From assembly GCA_004293365.1 (NCBI GenBank), contig RDYN01000119.1:1-39185 (forward strand): a stretch of DNA of 39,185 bases, given 5' to 3'. This document shows positions 16,897 through 25,403 of this stretch, piece by piece; within the stretch, counting starts at the first letter, position 1, and each line of letters opens with the position of its first letter. The translations under genes and the position numbers were made by a program. The stretch is from Oscillatoriales cyanobacterium. Lineage in GTDB: Bacteria > Cyanobacteriota > Cyanobacteriia > Cyanobacteriales > Microcoleaceae. The notes beneath the pieces are model-generated. The model was not told where the DNA came from. It was given only the letters and a program-made list of their open reading frames with translations, and did no database searches.

Positions 16897-18405
16897 CTAT
16901 CCCTGAATCCGACGGCTCAAACTGCCGTATCTAGAAGCAAGGCGAGCTTTACCCGCAGCAGCCCAATCTTGGAGAAACTGGATTTGTTCGCTCGCCGTTC
17001 GGGCTAAGGGCACCATCTGACTAGCTGATTCTAAAATATCATCTGTGGTAAAGTCTCGATTTTGGCTAAACCCAATGTGCATGGCTTCAATCAAAGTTTG
17101 CTCGATTTCGGCTCCTGAAAAATCGGGAGTTTCATAAGCCAAGCGCTCTAGATCGTAGTTTTTGATGCTGTGCGATCGCAACCGCAACAAATGTACCTCA
17201 AAAATAGCCCGCCGTTCCTCCTGACTTGGCAAACCTACAAAAAATATTTCGTCAAACCTGCCTTTTCTGAGCATTTCCGGCGGTAAAGACTGGATGTTGT
17301 TCGCCGTGGCGACTACAAACACCGGCGAAGTTTTTTCGCCCAACCAAGTAATAAAAGTTCCGAACACGCGGCTGGTTGTCCCGGAATCGCCTTTACCGTC
17401 TAATCCCGAAAAAGCTTTGTCAATCTCGTCAATCCACAGCACGCAAGGCGCCAAAGCTTCCGCTAGCTGAATCATTTGTCTGGTGCGCGATTCCGATTCC
17501 CCGACTAATCCGGCAAACAAGCGCCCGACATCCAACCGCAGCAAGGGTAAATGCCAGTGGTGGGCGATCGCCTTTGCAGTTAAGGATTTGCCGGTGCCTT
17601 GAATTCCGACTAATAACAAGCCTCTGGGATGCGGCAAACCGTATTGGCGGGCGCGATCGGAAAAAGCACCGCCGCGCCGCAGCAGCCATTCTTTGAGATT
17701 GTCCAAACCGCCGATATCGGAGATGTTTTCGCGGGCTGGGTAAAAATCGAGAATTTGAGTTTGGCGGATGGTTTGGCGTTTTTCTTCTAAAATCAGTTCC
17801 GCGTCGTCGGGATGCAGTTCGCCTCTGGTGGCGATCGCCTTTGCCAAAACTCGGCGGATTCGTTCGATCGACAGACCTTGACAGGAGCGCACCATTTCGT
17901 CCAGGAAACGCCCTTCTATGGCTTGTCCGGTAGCCCCTAACAGCCTTTCTACCTCAATTTTGATTTCCGCCGCCGCTGGCAGGGCAAACTCCAAAACAGT
18001 GATGACTTCGCTGAGGTCTTCGGGAATCGAAGTGATCGGAGATACGATGACTATATTTTTGGAGACAGATTTGAGGAGTCTCGCCAAATTTCGCAGTTTC
18101 CGGGAAATCGAGACATCTTCTAAAAAGCGCTGAAAGTCTCGCAAAATAAAGATTGCTGGTGCGGATGCCGGCAATTTTTCCACAAACTCTAAAGCTTGTA
18201 GCGGGTTGCGCTTGCCAAAACCGGTATCGTTGGGATTGCCTTGGTAGCCGTCAACAAAATCCCAGATGTAGACGGCGCGAGAACCCTGTTTTTTGGCTGA
18301 TTGGGCGATCGCGACTTCGACGCGCTCTTCTTCCCGTGTGGGAATGTAGATTAGGGGGTAGCGCGATCGTAGCAGCAGTTCAAACTCGTCGCTAAAAATA
18401 GTCAT
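16897..18405 (-). CDS. ycf46: Ycf46-type AAA ATPase
   Basis: A 502-residue AAA protein conserved in cyanobacteria and some algal plastids. A degenerate N-terminal ATPase-like half (about 1-200; YPLIYIPTREEERVE, AIFILRDFQRFL) is followed by a canonical AAA domain. This has Walker A GIQGTGKS (267-274), Walker B CVLWIDE (321-327), sensor ATANN, and arginine-finger region RKGRFDEIFF. The family has been linked to growth under limiting inorganic carbon; the partner is unknown. Length is typical. The start codon is embedded in a TTAGTCA/TTAGTTA heptamer array. Confidence 0.9.
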   Translation of the reverse strand: MTIFSDEFELLLRSRYPLIYIPTREEERVEVAIAQSAKKQGSRAVYIWDFVDGYQGNPNDTGFGKRNPLQALEFVEKLPASAPAIFILRDFQRFLEDVSISRKLRNLARLLKSVSKNIVIVSPITSIPEDLSEVITVLEFALPAAAEIKIEVERLLGATGQAIEGRFLDEMVRSCQGLSIERIRRVLAKAIATRGELHPDDAELILEEKRQTIRQTQILDFYPARENISDIGGLDNLKEWLLRRGGAFSDRARQYGLPHPRGLLLVGIQGTGKSLTAKAIAHHWHLPLLRLDVGRLFAGLVGESESRTRQMIQLAEALAPCVLWIDEIDKAFSGLDGKGDSGTTSRVFGTFITWLGEKTSPVFVVATANNIQSLPPEMLRKGRFDEIFFVGLPSQEERRAIFEVHLLRLRSHSIKNYDLERLAYETPDFSGAEIEQTLIEAMHIGFSQNRDFTTDDILESASQMVPLARTASEQIQFLQDWAAAGKARLASRYGSLSRRIQG

Positions 18406-18606
18406 TAGTTATTAGTCATTAGTTATTAGTTATTAGTTATTAGTCATTAGTTAACAGTCATTGGTCATTAGTTATCATTTATTCTTCATTAGCTGGTGTT
18501 ATTTTGATGTCTTCGTTATTCTACAGTTATTAGTTCTTAGCTACTGACTGCTGACTAATGACTGCTGACTGCTGACTGCTGACTGCTGACTGCTGACTAA
18601 TGACTA
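18403..18606. repeat. TTAGTCA/TTAGTTA and CTGCTGA heptamer arrays
   Basis: The gap between ycf46 and the DUF177 gene is filled by 7-bp tandem repeats: TTAGTTA/TTAGTCA units at 18403-18475 and CTGCTGA/CTAATGA units at about 18540-18606. Both arrays reach into the start of one gene and the stop of the next. Confidence 0.85.
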
Positions 18607-19131
18607 AGGCAATTGCCGTTTAAATGCCGCCAGAGACGCCCAGCGACTGTCACAGACTGTTTCTGAACTTTCGGTCTCTTCTGCATCATCCTTATTTAAA
18701 TCTATTCCTGGGCATTCAACATCGCATAGCTGTTTGTGCGGCAGTTCCAAACACATTTGTTGGTACACCCAATCAGTCGGAGAAAAAGAACCTGTAGGAG
18801 ATAAATTTTCCACCAAATCTTCTAAATCAACTTCAAATTCTCCTGAACTTGCATCAGGCTCGCTCACTTTTTCTTCGAGCCAAATTATTTCCGATGATTG
18901 GATTTTTAAACGGTGATTGTATTGTTTTAGGCATCTGTGACAGCTAAGAGTCACAATTGTTTCAGCTTTCGCCTTCACCTCAAGAAAATTACCTTGGTGA
19001 GTAACTTGCAGCCGCCCCCGCACGGGAGTCAGAGTTTCTAAATCGGGGATAATTTCTTCAAAATCAATGACCTCTTTTCTCTCAGTTTTTGTGAGTAGAT
19101 GAGGGATATAAATTGTCTCCATAATCATCAT
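18604..19131 (-). CDS. YceD/DUF177 family protein
   Basis: A 175-residue protein of the DUF177 family, linked in bacteria and chloroplasts to 23S rRNA accumulation and large-subunit assembly. The hallmark CxxC is at C64-C67 (SCHRC) and a second Cys group sits at C127, C136, C140 (LCDVECPGI). The conserved C-terminal DSRWASLAAFKRQL motif is intact. In many bacteria it precedes rpmF; here it follows the KH/R3H gene by 231 bp in the rpmH-rnpA-yidC direction. Start may be M1 or M4 (METIYIP). Confidence 0.85.
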   Translation of the reverse strand: MMIMETIYIPHLLTKTERKEVIDFEEIIPDLETLTPVRGRLQVTHQGNFLEVKAKAETIVTLSCHRCLKQYNHRLKIQSSEIIWLEEKVSEPDASSGEFEVDLEDLVENLSPTGSFSPTDWVYQQMCLELPHKQLCDVECPGIDLNKDDAEETESSETVCDSRWASLAAFKRQLP

Positions 19132-19172
19132 CTTTCGCCGTTTTATTATCCTCGTCTCAAGTCACAAGCCAG

Positions 19173-19305
19173 TCGATTTTAGATTTTAGATTTTCTTCAC
19201 AGATGAATGTGGGAGCTTAAACACGATTCTAAAATTTTTGGATATCTACTTCTGGCATCGGGGCTTGTACCTGTTTTTGGGCGGGTCAAAAGTCAAAAGT
19301 CAAAA
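19173..19305. repeat. Heptamer repeats in the 231-bp gap
   Basis: GATTTTA units (about 19173-19195, inverse of those at 5014 and 21256) and GTCAAAA units (about 19284-19306). The overlapping 150-codon plus-strand frame is antisense to the KH/R3H gene and not credible. Confidence 0.6.
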
Positions 19306-19362
19306 GGAATAGCTCATTTTTGGCTTTTTCCTTTTTCCTTTTTTCTTTTTTCCTTGTTAATG

Positions 19363-19848
19363 TCAGCGCAAGCGCACTACCAAACGCCGATCGGGTTCTT
19401 GTCCTTGACTGTAAGTTTCTATATCCTCACATTCGCTCAAAAAACTGTGTACTTGACGGCGTTCTGCCGAAGACAGCGATTTGAGCTCAACTTCTCCTCC
19501 AGTCGATCGCGCTTGCTCTGCTGCGTACTCTGCCATCGATCGCAGTTCTGCTTGTCGGCGGATGCGATAGCCGTTCAGTTCGACTGTATAAGCAATCGGC
19601 TCATCCGATTCGTGAGCAATGTTCGCAACTGTGTTGCAGAGGTACTGAATCGCATCTAGGACATTACCATCTGGCCCGACTAAGATAGCAACTTGTTCTG
19701 GTGTCAGATTGCTTTCATCTATTGTCATCCAATAGCAATCTTCTTGCTGTTGACCTACCACTGTTGAGGGAATTGCGGACAGTTTTAGCAGTTCTTCTAA
19801 CCATTGCTGTCCGCGCTGCATTTCTGAGTCTTTCATTTTAACAATCAA
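19363..19848 (-). CDS. KH-R3H RNA-binding protein (Jag/KhpB-like)
   Basis: A 161-residue protein with a KH domain centred on [15 protein letters not shown] (56-70) and a C-terminal R3H domain with the R-x3-H motif (R130-RQV-H134, then DRRLVVRL). Jag/KhpB proteins bind RNA and sit beside yidC in most bacteria. The N-terminal Jag_N domain of Firmicutes members is absent, as is usual for cyanobacteria. Its start overlaps the yidC stop by 4 bp, so the two are translationally coupled. Confidence 0.88.
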   Translation of the reverse strand: MIVKMKDSEMQRGQQWLEELLKLSAIPSTVVGQQQEDCYWMTIDESNLTPEQVAILVGPDGNVLDAIQYLCNTVANIAHESDEPIAYTVELNGYRIRRQAELRSMAEYAAEQARSTGGEVELKSLSSAERRQVHSFLSECEDIETYSQGQEPDRRLVVRLR

Positions 19849-20993
19849 GCCTTTTTCTTAGAACGGCCCGGCTCGAAGGGAAGTGCATCTAATCCCTGTT
19901 CTTTTTTGGTTTTCGCTTCTGCTTCGTCCACAATTTTTTGCAGGTTTTCCGGCAGAGGTTCTCTTGACAAAATAAACGCTTGCACTGTTTGGAAGATGTT
20001 CGCAATCAGCATATACATCAACACGCCAGCGGGCAGCGGGAAGAACAAAAACATCCCCGAAAATATAACTGGCGTCAGTTTGTTGACTGTAGCCTGTTGG
20101 GGGTTGTCGTTTGGCCCTTGTGCTTGTCCCGAAAGAGTTTGGTTGATGTACAAACTGATGCCGAAGCCCAGGATCATTACCAAAATATCCCAGTGGATTG
20201 TACCGTCGGAGTCGATCGCGCCCACGCGGCCTAGAGCTTCGATAAACAGGAATCCTTTGTTGGTAGCCAATCCGGGGATTGTGCCTTGAACCGTGGCTTC
20301 ACCGGGCGCTAAAGCCACGATGTTTCCCTGTTCGTCTACCTTGACAAATTCTTCGCCTTTGATGACTTTCCATTGGGGAACAAAGTCTATTTCGCTCTTA
20401 TTTTCTGCCGCTAGAGCTTGGAGAGGTTTGCCATCTGGGGTCTTAAATTCAACCTTGGTTGTATCGCCGACTCCGAGTTTGTCACCGGCTGGAATCACGC
20501 CCACAACTGGAGCGTGAAATGTACCCGTCACGTAAATATTTTGTGGTGGCGTAGCAAAAGCTTGCGGTTGAACAGTTTCGATTTGTTCTTTGGGCAAAAC
20601 TTGGACGTTAACGCTGTAATTTACGTCAGAAAACGGCGAACCCCTGAGCGTTGCAAACAGTGCAAACAGCACCGGCATTTGCAGCACCAACGGGAAACAT
20701 CCTGCGAGAGGATTGCCAAATTCTTTGTATACTTTGCTCATTTCCTCCTGCTGTTTGGCAGGATTTTCTTTATACAGTTTTTGAATTTGATCTACTCGCT
20801 CTTTCATCAACGGCTGCGCTACTTTCATGCGCCGCATATTGCGAAGAGATCCTGCATTTAGAGGATAGAGAGCAAAGCGAATCACGAGCGTCAGAGATAC
20901 GATCGCTAAACCGTAGCTTGGCACGATCCCGTAGAAAAAATCTAGGATCGGCAGCATTAGGTTGTTGGAGAGAAACGAGATACCAAAATCCAT
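19845..20993 (-). CDS. yidC: YidC/Oxa1/Alb3 membrane protein insertase
   Basis: A 382-residue insertase for thylakoid and plasma membrane proteins. The first conserved transmembrane pair is at about 20-45 and 90-115 ([36 protein letters not shown]). Between them is the cytoplasmic coiled hairpin with [20 protein letters not shown]. The C-terminal segments ([40 protein letters not shown]) are intact. Residues about 120-245 form a large insert with an Ig-like strand pattern ([20 protein letters not shown]), characteristic of cyanobacterial YidC and predicted lumenal/periplasmic. The C-terminus is Lys-rich (GRSKKKA), suited to ribosome contact. Coupled to the downstream KH/R3H gene. Confidence 0.94.
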   Translation of the reverse strand: MDFGISFLSNNLMLPILDFFYGIVPSYGLAIVSLTLVIRFALYPLNAGSLRNMRRMKVAQPLMKERVDQIQKLYKENPAKQQEEMSKVYKEFGNPLAGCFPLVLQMPVLFALFATLRGSPFSDVNYSVNVQVLPKEQIETVQPQAFATPPQNIYVTGTFHAPVVGVIPAGDKLGVGDTTKVEFKTPDGKPLQALAAENKSEIDFVPQWKVIKGEEFVKVDEQGNIVALAPGEATVQGTIPGLATNKGFLFIEALGRVGAIDSDGTIHWDILVMILGFGISLYINQTLSGQAQGPNDNPQQATVNKLTPVIFSGMFLFFPLPAGVLMYMLIANIFQTVQAFILSREPLPENLQKIVDEAEAKTKKEQGLDALPFEPGRSKKKA

Positions 20994-21324
20994 TCGCTTT
21001 GAGTTAATTTAGGTGCTCTTAATTTGCTGTTGAGAACTATTTTTACCCGCTAAATGCGGGCTGCCTCAACTTTTAGGCTTTTGTCTCTATCTTAGGACAT
21101 TGCCTGTCGATCGACCGCCCGCTAACAGATTTTTGTAATGACTAAAGCCAATACTCGCGCTGACTTCGCCCAAAAAACCGACACAAGCCCCCGAATCCTG
21201 TCGTGGAGATTCAAAAATTCTAGATCAAAGTTCCATCTCCCAGATTCAAAGCTGCGAGTAAATCTAAAATCTAAAATCTAAAATCGACTGCTTTCTCCCT
21301 TAAATCAGGGTGAAAGCCGTTCGG
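20994..21324. other. Intergenic region with hairpin and heptamers
   Basis: It carries a short hairpin CCCGC-TAAAT-GCGGG (about 21047-21061) and a CTAAAAT heptamer tract (21256-21285). No gene seen. It interrupts the otherwise tight rpmH-yidC cluster, so yidC may have its own promoter here. Confidence 0.45.
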
Positions 21325-21720
21325 TTATTTAGCTTTTGCTGCTGCGTTGGCTTTTTGAGCTGCTGCGGGCAGTTTTTCGTTAATGTAGTCATACACTGCT
21401 CGAAATTTCGGAATCGATCGCAGTTCCAAGCGGCTGCCATTTTTCATTGTCAGCACCATGTCTCCGTAAGTCCCGAAACCTCGAGGTACTGTGACGATTT
21501 TGACTATATCTGAGTAGATAACGTCGATGCGATCGCCCCCCATCCAACCGCTAGTTACGGACACTCGGCGGTTCGTAATCCGGTAGCGCAGCCACAGAGC
21601 CCGGACAATTGCTCCTACTGCGAGGGGGATTCCCACGACAGTCAGCCCCAGCAGTAAGTTGATAATCAAGTCTCCAACTGCAGGGCCGCCTTCATAATAT
21701 ACTTCCTCTCGAATTCCCAT
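21325..21720 (-). CDS. PH-domain membrane protein between rnpA and yidC
   Basis: A 131-residue protein: a hydrophobic segment (LIINLLLGLTVVGIPLAVGA, about 18-37) followed by a bacterial PH (bPH2-type) domain (YRITNRRVSVTSGWMGGDRI, DIVKIVTV, NGSRLELRSIP). It replaces the small YidD-type gene often found at this position. The start overlaps rnpA by 29 bp, implying coupling. Function in the cluster is unknown; recurrence beside yidC in cyanobacteria suggests a membrane biogenesis role. Confidence 0.82.
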   Translation of the reverse strand: MGIREEVYYEGGPAVGDLIINLLLGLTVVGIPLAVGAIVRALWLRYRITNRRVSVTSGWMGGDRIDVIYSDIVKIVTVPRGFGTYGDMVLTMKNGSRLELRSIPKFRAVYDYINEKLPAAAQKANAAAKAK

Positions 21721-22096
21721 CTAGTACCTCGGCTTCTACCAACAACTGCTCTAATTCTTGCAGAATTTCTGCATAATTGCACTCTTGTGCGATCGGACGC
21801 ACCACAATTACTAAATCCCAGCCGAATTTTAATCGGGGCAATAGCTGTCGCAAAGCGGCCCGAATCTGGCGCTTGATCCGGTTGCGGACTACGGCGCGCT
21901 TGCTGACTTTCAAGCTGATAGAAATGCCTGTGCGGCTGGGCTGCAAGGATTTCTCGGCTGTGGGTTTTCCAATCTCGACGCTTTTGGGTTTGCGAAGAGC
22001 TCTTAAGCTGAAATGAGCGGAGTTGCGGCGCATTCCCTTGCGGTAGACGGCGCTGAAGTCCTTTCGGTGCTTGAGTCGGTTTGTAGGAGGCAACAT
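21692..22096 (-). CDS. rnpA: Ribonuclease P protein component
   Basis: A 134-residue basic protein with the RNase P signature: N-terminal LKHRKDFSAVYRKG, then the RNR motif RAVVRNRIKRQIR around 68-82 and DLVIVVRP. It helps the RNase P RNA process tRNA 5' ends. It lies 34 bp after rpmH and overlaps the PH-domain gene, the conserved bacterial order. Confidence 0.93.
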   Translation of the reverse strand: MLPPTNRLKHRKDFSAVYRKGMRRNSAHFSLRALRKPKSVEIGKPTAEKSLQPSRTGISISLKVSKRAVVRNRIKRQIRAALRQLLPRLKFGWDLVIVVRPIAQECNYAEILQELEQLLVEAEVLDGNSRGSIL

Positions 22097-22130
22097 GGCT
22101 GCGTGCGATCGGGCTCATTCTCGGGCAGTG

Positions 22131-22268
22131 CTAGACTGCGAGGCGGTGGCGACCTTTGCTGCGGCGTGCTTTGATTACCAATCGACCGGTTGCGGTACGC
22201 ATTCTGGCGCGAAAACCGGATGTTCTTTTTCTTTTGCGGCTGGTTCCGTGCAGGGTTTGCTGTGTCAT
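22131..22268 (-). CDS. rpmH: 50S ribosomal protein L34
   Basis: A 45-residue, strongly basic protein too short for long-ORF calling. It reads [20 protein letters not shown], then [20 protein letters not shown] and HRLAV, the L34 pattern. GGAG lies 8 bases before the ATG. It heads the leftward rpmH-rnpA-yidC cluster. Confidence 0.95.
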   Translation of the reverse strand: MTQQTLHGTSRKRKRTSGFRARMRTATGRLVIKARRSKGRHRLAV

Positions 22269-22388
22269 TTTGATTTCTCCGGGCTTGTTACTTTACTTTT
22301 GATTAATATTCACAATCTTCTAGTGTACCATAGAGTTGTTTTCTTGGCAATAATATTTTTATAAGTTGATATGTATTGAGAGTTGAGT

Positions 22389-22440
22389 TAAGTCGGGATT
22401 CTAGCCTTGAATGATTGGTCAAGGCTAGAATCCCGACTTA
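22389..22440. repeat. 22-bp perfect inverted repeat
   Basis: TAAGTCGGGATTCTAGCCTTGA and its exact complement (22389-22410 and 22419-22440) flank an 8-nt loop, followed by TTTAAAAAA. It sits between the divergent rpmH and DUF433 genes, so it is not an obvious terminator for either; more likely a dispersed palindromic element. Confidence 0.8.
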
Positions 22441-22554
22441 TTTAAAAAATGTGGTTTATGAACGGCTGACATCTCTTGAAAGCATTGCCAAAAGAATTTG
22501 ATGTTTGAAAGACAATGGGTTAAAATGCCAAATATAGCCAACCGGAAAAAACAG

Positions 22555-22953
22555 ATGGATGCCACAGTATTAACCCCTACTCCGAATCCTAATGAAAAAG
22601 TGACTATTGTCCGCACAGAAAGGGGGCTTACGATCGCGGGAACACGCATAACTCTTTATGATGTAATAGATCATCTCAAAGCCCACTATCCCCCTAAATT
22701 CATTCGCGATGTATTTAACCTTACGGATGAGCAGTTGGGCGCTGCCATTTCCTACATTGAGGCGCACCAGACAGATGTAGAAGCTGAGTATCAAGAAGTT
22801 TTGAAATCAGCAGAAGAAACTCGCCAGTATTGGGAAGAACACAACCGCGAACGCTTTGCTCGCATAGCTGCAACTCCCCCTCGCTCTGAATATGAAGCTG
22901 CGCGAGTCAAACTTCAGGAACGCAGAGCGCAGCGGGAAGCAACAAAGCAATGA
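22555..22953 (+). CDS. DUF433 antitoxin-like protein
   Basis: From ATG 22555 (GGA 8 bases upstream) the product has 132 residues; starts at 22501 or 22525 are possible. The DUF433 core is RTERGLTIAGTRITLYDVID with the helix-turn-helix-like FIRDVFNLTDEQLGAAISYI, followed by a long charged helix (EVLKSAEETRQYWEEHNRE) and a basic C-terminus. DUF433 proteins are paired with PIN-like DUF5615 toxins. Stop and next start overlap by 4 bp. Confidence 0.85.
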   Translation: MDATVLTPTPNPNEKVTIVRTERGLTIAGTRITLYDVIDHLKAHYPPKFIRDVFNLTDEQLGAAISYIEAHQTDVEAEYQEVLKSAEETRQYWEEHNRERFARIAATPPRSEYEAARVKLQERRAQREATKQ

Positions 22954-23342
22954 TGATTCTGGCTGACTACAATTTGAATCGGCAAGCTCTCTTGCTTTCT
23001 GGAAGTCTGGTGGTAGGAGGGTGGTTAGATATTGCTCCCATTCGGTTAGTGACATTTCAAGATATTGGCTTAGCGTCTAATAGTGACGATCGAGTTGTTT
23101 GGCGATTGGCTCAATCTAATCAAATGCTTTTATTGACAGCAAACCGCAATGCAAAGGGTGAAGACTCTCTGGAACAGGTGATGCGCGAAGAAAATGAGCC
23201 AACTTCATTTCCAATTATCACGATTGGCGACCCGGATCGCGTTAACGAATATGATTATCGAGAGCGTTGTGTTGAAAAGCTTGTAGAAATCGCGATCGAT
23301 ATCCAATACTACATGGGAGCAGGTCGGTTATTTATTCCCTAA
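22950..23342 (+). CDS. PIN-like (DUF5615-type) toxin partner
   Basis: A 130-residue protein with the small PIN-like layout: N-terminal MILADYN with an acidic residue, central ASNSDDRVVWRLAQSNQMLLL with the DD pair, then LTANRN where the family often has an acidic residue. It is coupled to the DUF433 gene by a 4-bp overlap. The less acidic TANRN motif leaves nuclease activity uncertain. Confidence 0.7.
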   Translation: MMILADYNLNRQALLLSGSLVVGGWLDIAPIRLVTFQDIGLASNSDDRVVWRLAQSNQMLLLTANRNAKGEDSLEQVMREENEPTSFPIITIGDPDRVNEYDYRERCVEKLVEIAIDIQYYMGAGRLFIP

Positions 23343-23416
23343 ACAGATGTAGCGATTCTAGCTCTCATATTCGCGGACGTTGTTGGGAAGAGAGCCCGGC
23401 GTTGCTTAATCGGGGG

Positions 23417-23584
23417 ATGAAAAAGAACCAGGCAAAAATCCAAAAGCTTTGTGAACAATGGTTTTTAGGATTTGCATATTTAGCCCTTCATACTCGACGC
23501 TATAGCGGTTCTCAATTAATTGTCGAAGAGTGTCCCTTACCCGAAATACAGAGGATTTCAGGTAAGCGAACTATGTTGATTTAG
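23417..23584 (+). CDS. Possible small hypothetical protein
   Basis: A 55-residue frame from ATG 23417, directly preceded by CGGGGG. Composition is basic and protein-like (KKNQAKIQKLCEQWFLGFAY), but no family is recognised. It may be spurious, or the end of a longer lost gene. Confidence 0.25.
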   Translation: MKKNQAKIQKLCEQWFLGFAYLALHTRRYSGSQLIVEECPLPEIQRISGKRTMLI

Positions 23585-23612
23585 GCGATCGCAAAAATAC
23601 CAGTTTCCTAAC

Positions 23613-25250
23613 TTAGATATTGCAGCTCATATCGTCAGATAATTGACTGAAACGAGCATTTTCTCGATAGTCTACGGGGCAGTCAATCACGCAGGGGACA
23701 TCTTGAGCCAGGGCTTCCTTCAGGATAGGAATAAAATCGGTGGCAGATTCCACGCGATAGCCTTTTAAACCCATACTTTCGGCATATTTTACAAAGTCGG
23801 GATTGCCAAATTTGACGAAATCTGAATGACCAAAGTGATCTTCCTGCTTCCATTCAATTAACCCGTAGCCGCCGTCATTAAAGATGAGAGTGACAAAATT
23901 AGTACCTGCGCGCAACGCAGTTTCTAACTCTTGAGAATTCATCATAAAACCGCCGTCGCCGGTGGCTGCTACTACTTTGCGATCGGGATAAACGAGTTTT
24001 GCCGCCACCGCGCCCGGAATCGCAATCCCCATCGCAGCAAATCCGTTGGAGATTAAACAGGTATTCGGGCGATCGCAGTGATAGTGCCGCGCGATCCACA
24101 TTTTGTGAGCCCCCACATCAGATATGAGAATATCTTCCGGGCCCAGCACTTGCCGCAAATCGTAAACCAGTTTTTGCGGCTTGATCGGGAAACCATCATC
24201 CTTGGCATATTGTTCGTACCCAGCGCGAATATCCGCCCGCAATTGCTTAGCAAAAGGATCTGTCTTCTCCATGCGATCGGCACGCTGCAAAATTTCATTC
24301 AGCGAATCCGAAATATCCCCAACAACTTCTACCATCGGAATATAACTGCTGTCAATTTCTGCTGGCAGAGCTCCTACGTGAATAATCGGAATTTTACCGT
24401 CAGGATTCCACTTTTTCGGGGAATATTCAATCAAATCGTAGCCAACAGCAATCACTAAATCAGTTTCTTCAAAAGCACAGCTAATGTAATCCCGTTTTTG
24501 CAATCCCGTCGTCCAAAGTGCTAAAGGATGAGTATAAGGAATTGCACCTTTGCCCATAAAAGTATTAGCTACTGGAATATTTAATCGAGTAGCAAATTCT
24601 GTCAAAGCCTCGCTGGCGTTAGCGCGAATCGTGCCGTTTCCTACTAACAGCAGAGGACTTTTTGCTTTAGAAATTGCCACAGCGGCTTTATTCAGGCTTT
24701 GGTAAGCACCAAAAGTTTTTTCGCGGTTGTCTTTCGTCAGCGGAGCTCCTTCTACAGGCATGGCTGCGATGTTTTCTGGCAAGTCAATGTGAACTGCTCC
24801 GGGCTTTTCACTTTGAGCTACTTTAAAGGCTTTCCGAATGATTTCTGAGGTCGTGCTGGGGCGGACAATTTGAGCGTTCCATTTAGTAACTGGTGCAAAC
24901 ATGGCGACCAAATCTAAATATTGGTGCGATTCTATGTGCATTCTATCTGTGCCGACTTGTCCGGTAATTGCTATTAAGGGAGCACCGTCTAAGTTAGCAT
25001 CAGCAACTCCTGTCATTAAGTTAGTTGCGCCGGGGCCCAAGGTGGACAAGCAAACGCCTGCTTTGCCGGTGAGGCGGCCGTAAACGTCTGCCATGAAAGC
25101 GGCGCCTTGTTCGTGGCGAGTAGTAATAAATTTAATTGAAGAGTGTCTTAGGGCTTCGAGAACTTCTAAATTTTCTTCTCCTGGAAGTCCGAAGACGTAT
25201 TCTACGCCTTCGTTTTCTAAACATTTTACGAGTAGTTCAGCAGTGTTCAT
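23613..25250 (-). CDS. Probable 2-oxoglutarate decarboxylase (acetolactate-synthase-like TPP enzyme)
   Basis: A 545-residue ThDP enzyme with N-terminal PYR domain (FGLPGEENLEVLEAL, catalytic E47 in RHEQGAAF), central domain, and C-terminal ThDP-binding motif GDGGFMMN to NDGGYG (about 431-465). It resembles acetolactate synthase, but this subgroup next to succinic semialdehyde dehydrogenase is the known cyanobacterial 2-oxoglutarate decarboxylase, which forms succinic semialdehyde. Start chosen at ATG 25250 with AAAGGA 10 bases upstream, not 25295. It lies 153 bp downstream of the dehydrogenase gene in the same direction, with a palindrome between. Acetolactate synthase activity cannot be excluded by sequence alone. 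Confidence 0.85.
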   Translation of the reverse strand: MNTAELLVKCLENEGVEYVFGLPGEENLEVLEALRHSSIKFITTRHEQGAAFMADVYGRLTGKAGVCLSTLGPGATNLMTGVADANLDGAPLIAITGQVGTDRMHIESHQYLDLVAMFAPVTKWNAQIVRPSTTSEIIRKAFKVAQSEKPGAVHIDLPENIAAMPVEGAPLTKDNREKTFGAYQSLNKAAVAISKAKSPLLLVGNGTIRANASEALTEFATRLNIPVANTFMGKGAIPYTHPLALWTTGLQKRDYISCAFEETDLVIAVGYDLIEYSPKKWNPDGKIPIIHVGALPAEIDSSYIPMVEVVGDISDSLNEILQRADRMEKTDPFAKQLRADIRAGYEQYAKDDGFPIKPQKLVYDLRQVLGPEDILISDVGAHKMWIARHYHCDRPNTCLISNGFAAMGIAIPGAVAAKLVYPDRKVVAATGDGGFMMNSQELETALRAGTNFVTLIFNDGGYGLIEWKQEDHFGHSDFVKFGNPDFVKYAESMGLKGYRVESATDFIPILKEALAQDVPCVIDCPVDYRENARFSQLSDDMSCNI

Positions 25251-25337
25251 TTCCGTTTTTTTCCTTTGTAAGTGGGTGTTTTTTGTCTTCGTCAACTTCT
25301 TGCAAAAATACTAATTTTGATTTTTTAACTACAGATG

Positions 25338-25356
25338 ATTCACGGGCAGGATGCCC
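25338..25356. repeat. CACGGGCAGGATGCCCGTG palindrome
   Basis: An inverted repeat between the two TCA-bypass genes, of the same style as the elements at 13336 and 38096. Confidence 0.6.
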
Positions 25357-25403
25357 GTGCCACAATCAATTAAGATTATTGCGAGGAGTTGATAAAGTTT
25401 TAC

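Noticed and set aside
19207-19659. 150-codon plus-strand frame
   Set aside because: Mostly antisense to the KH/R3H gene; the remainder is heptamer and T-rich sequence.
23613-25250. Acetolactate synthase (ilvB)
   Set aside because: Next to succinic semialdehyde dehydrogenase and matching the cyanobacterial decarboxylase subgroup; no small subunit gene nearby.
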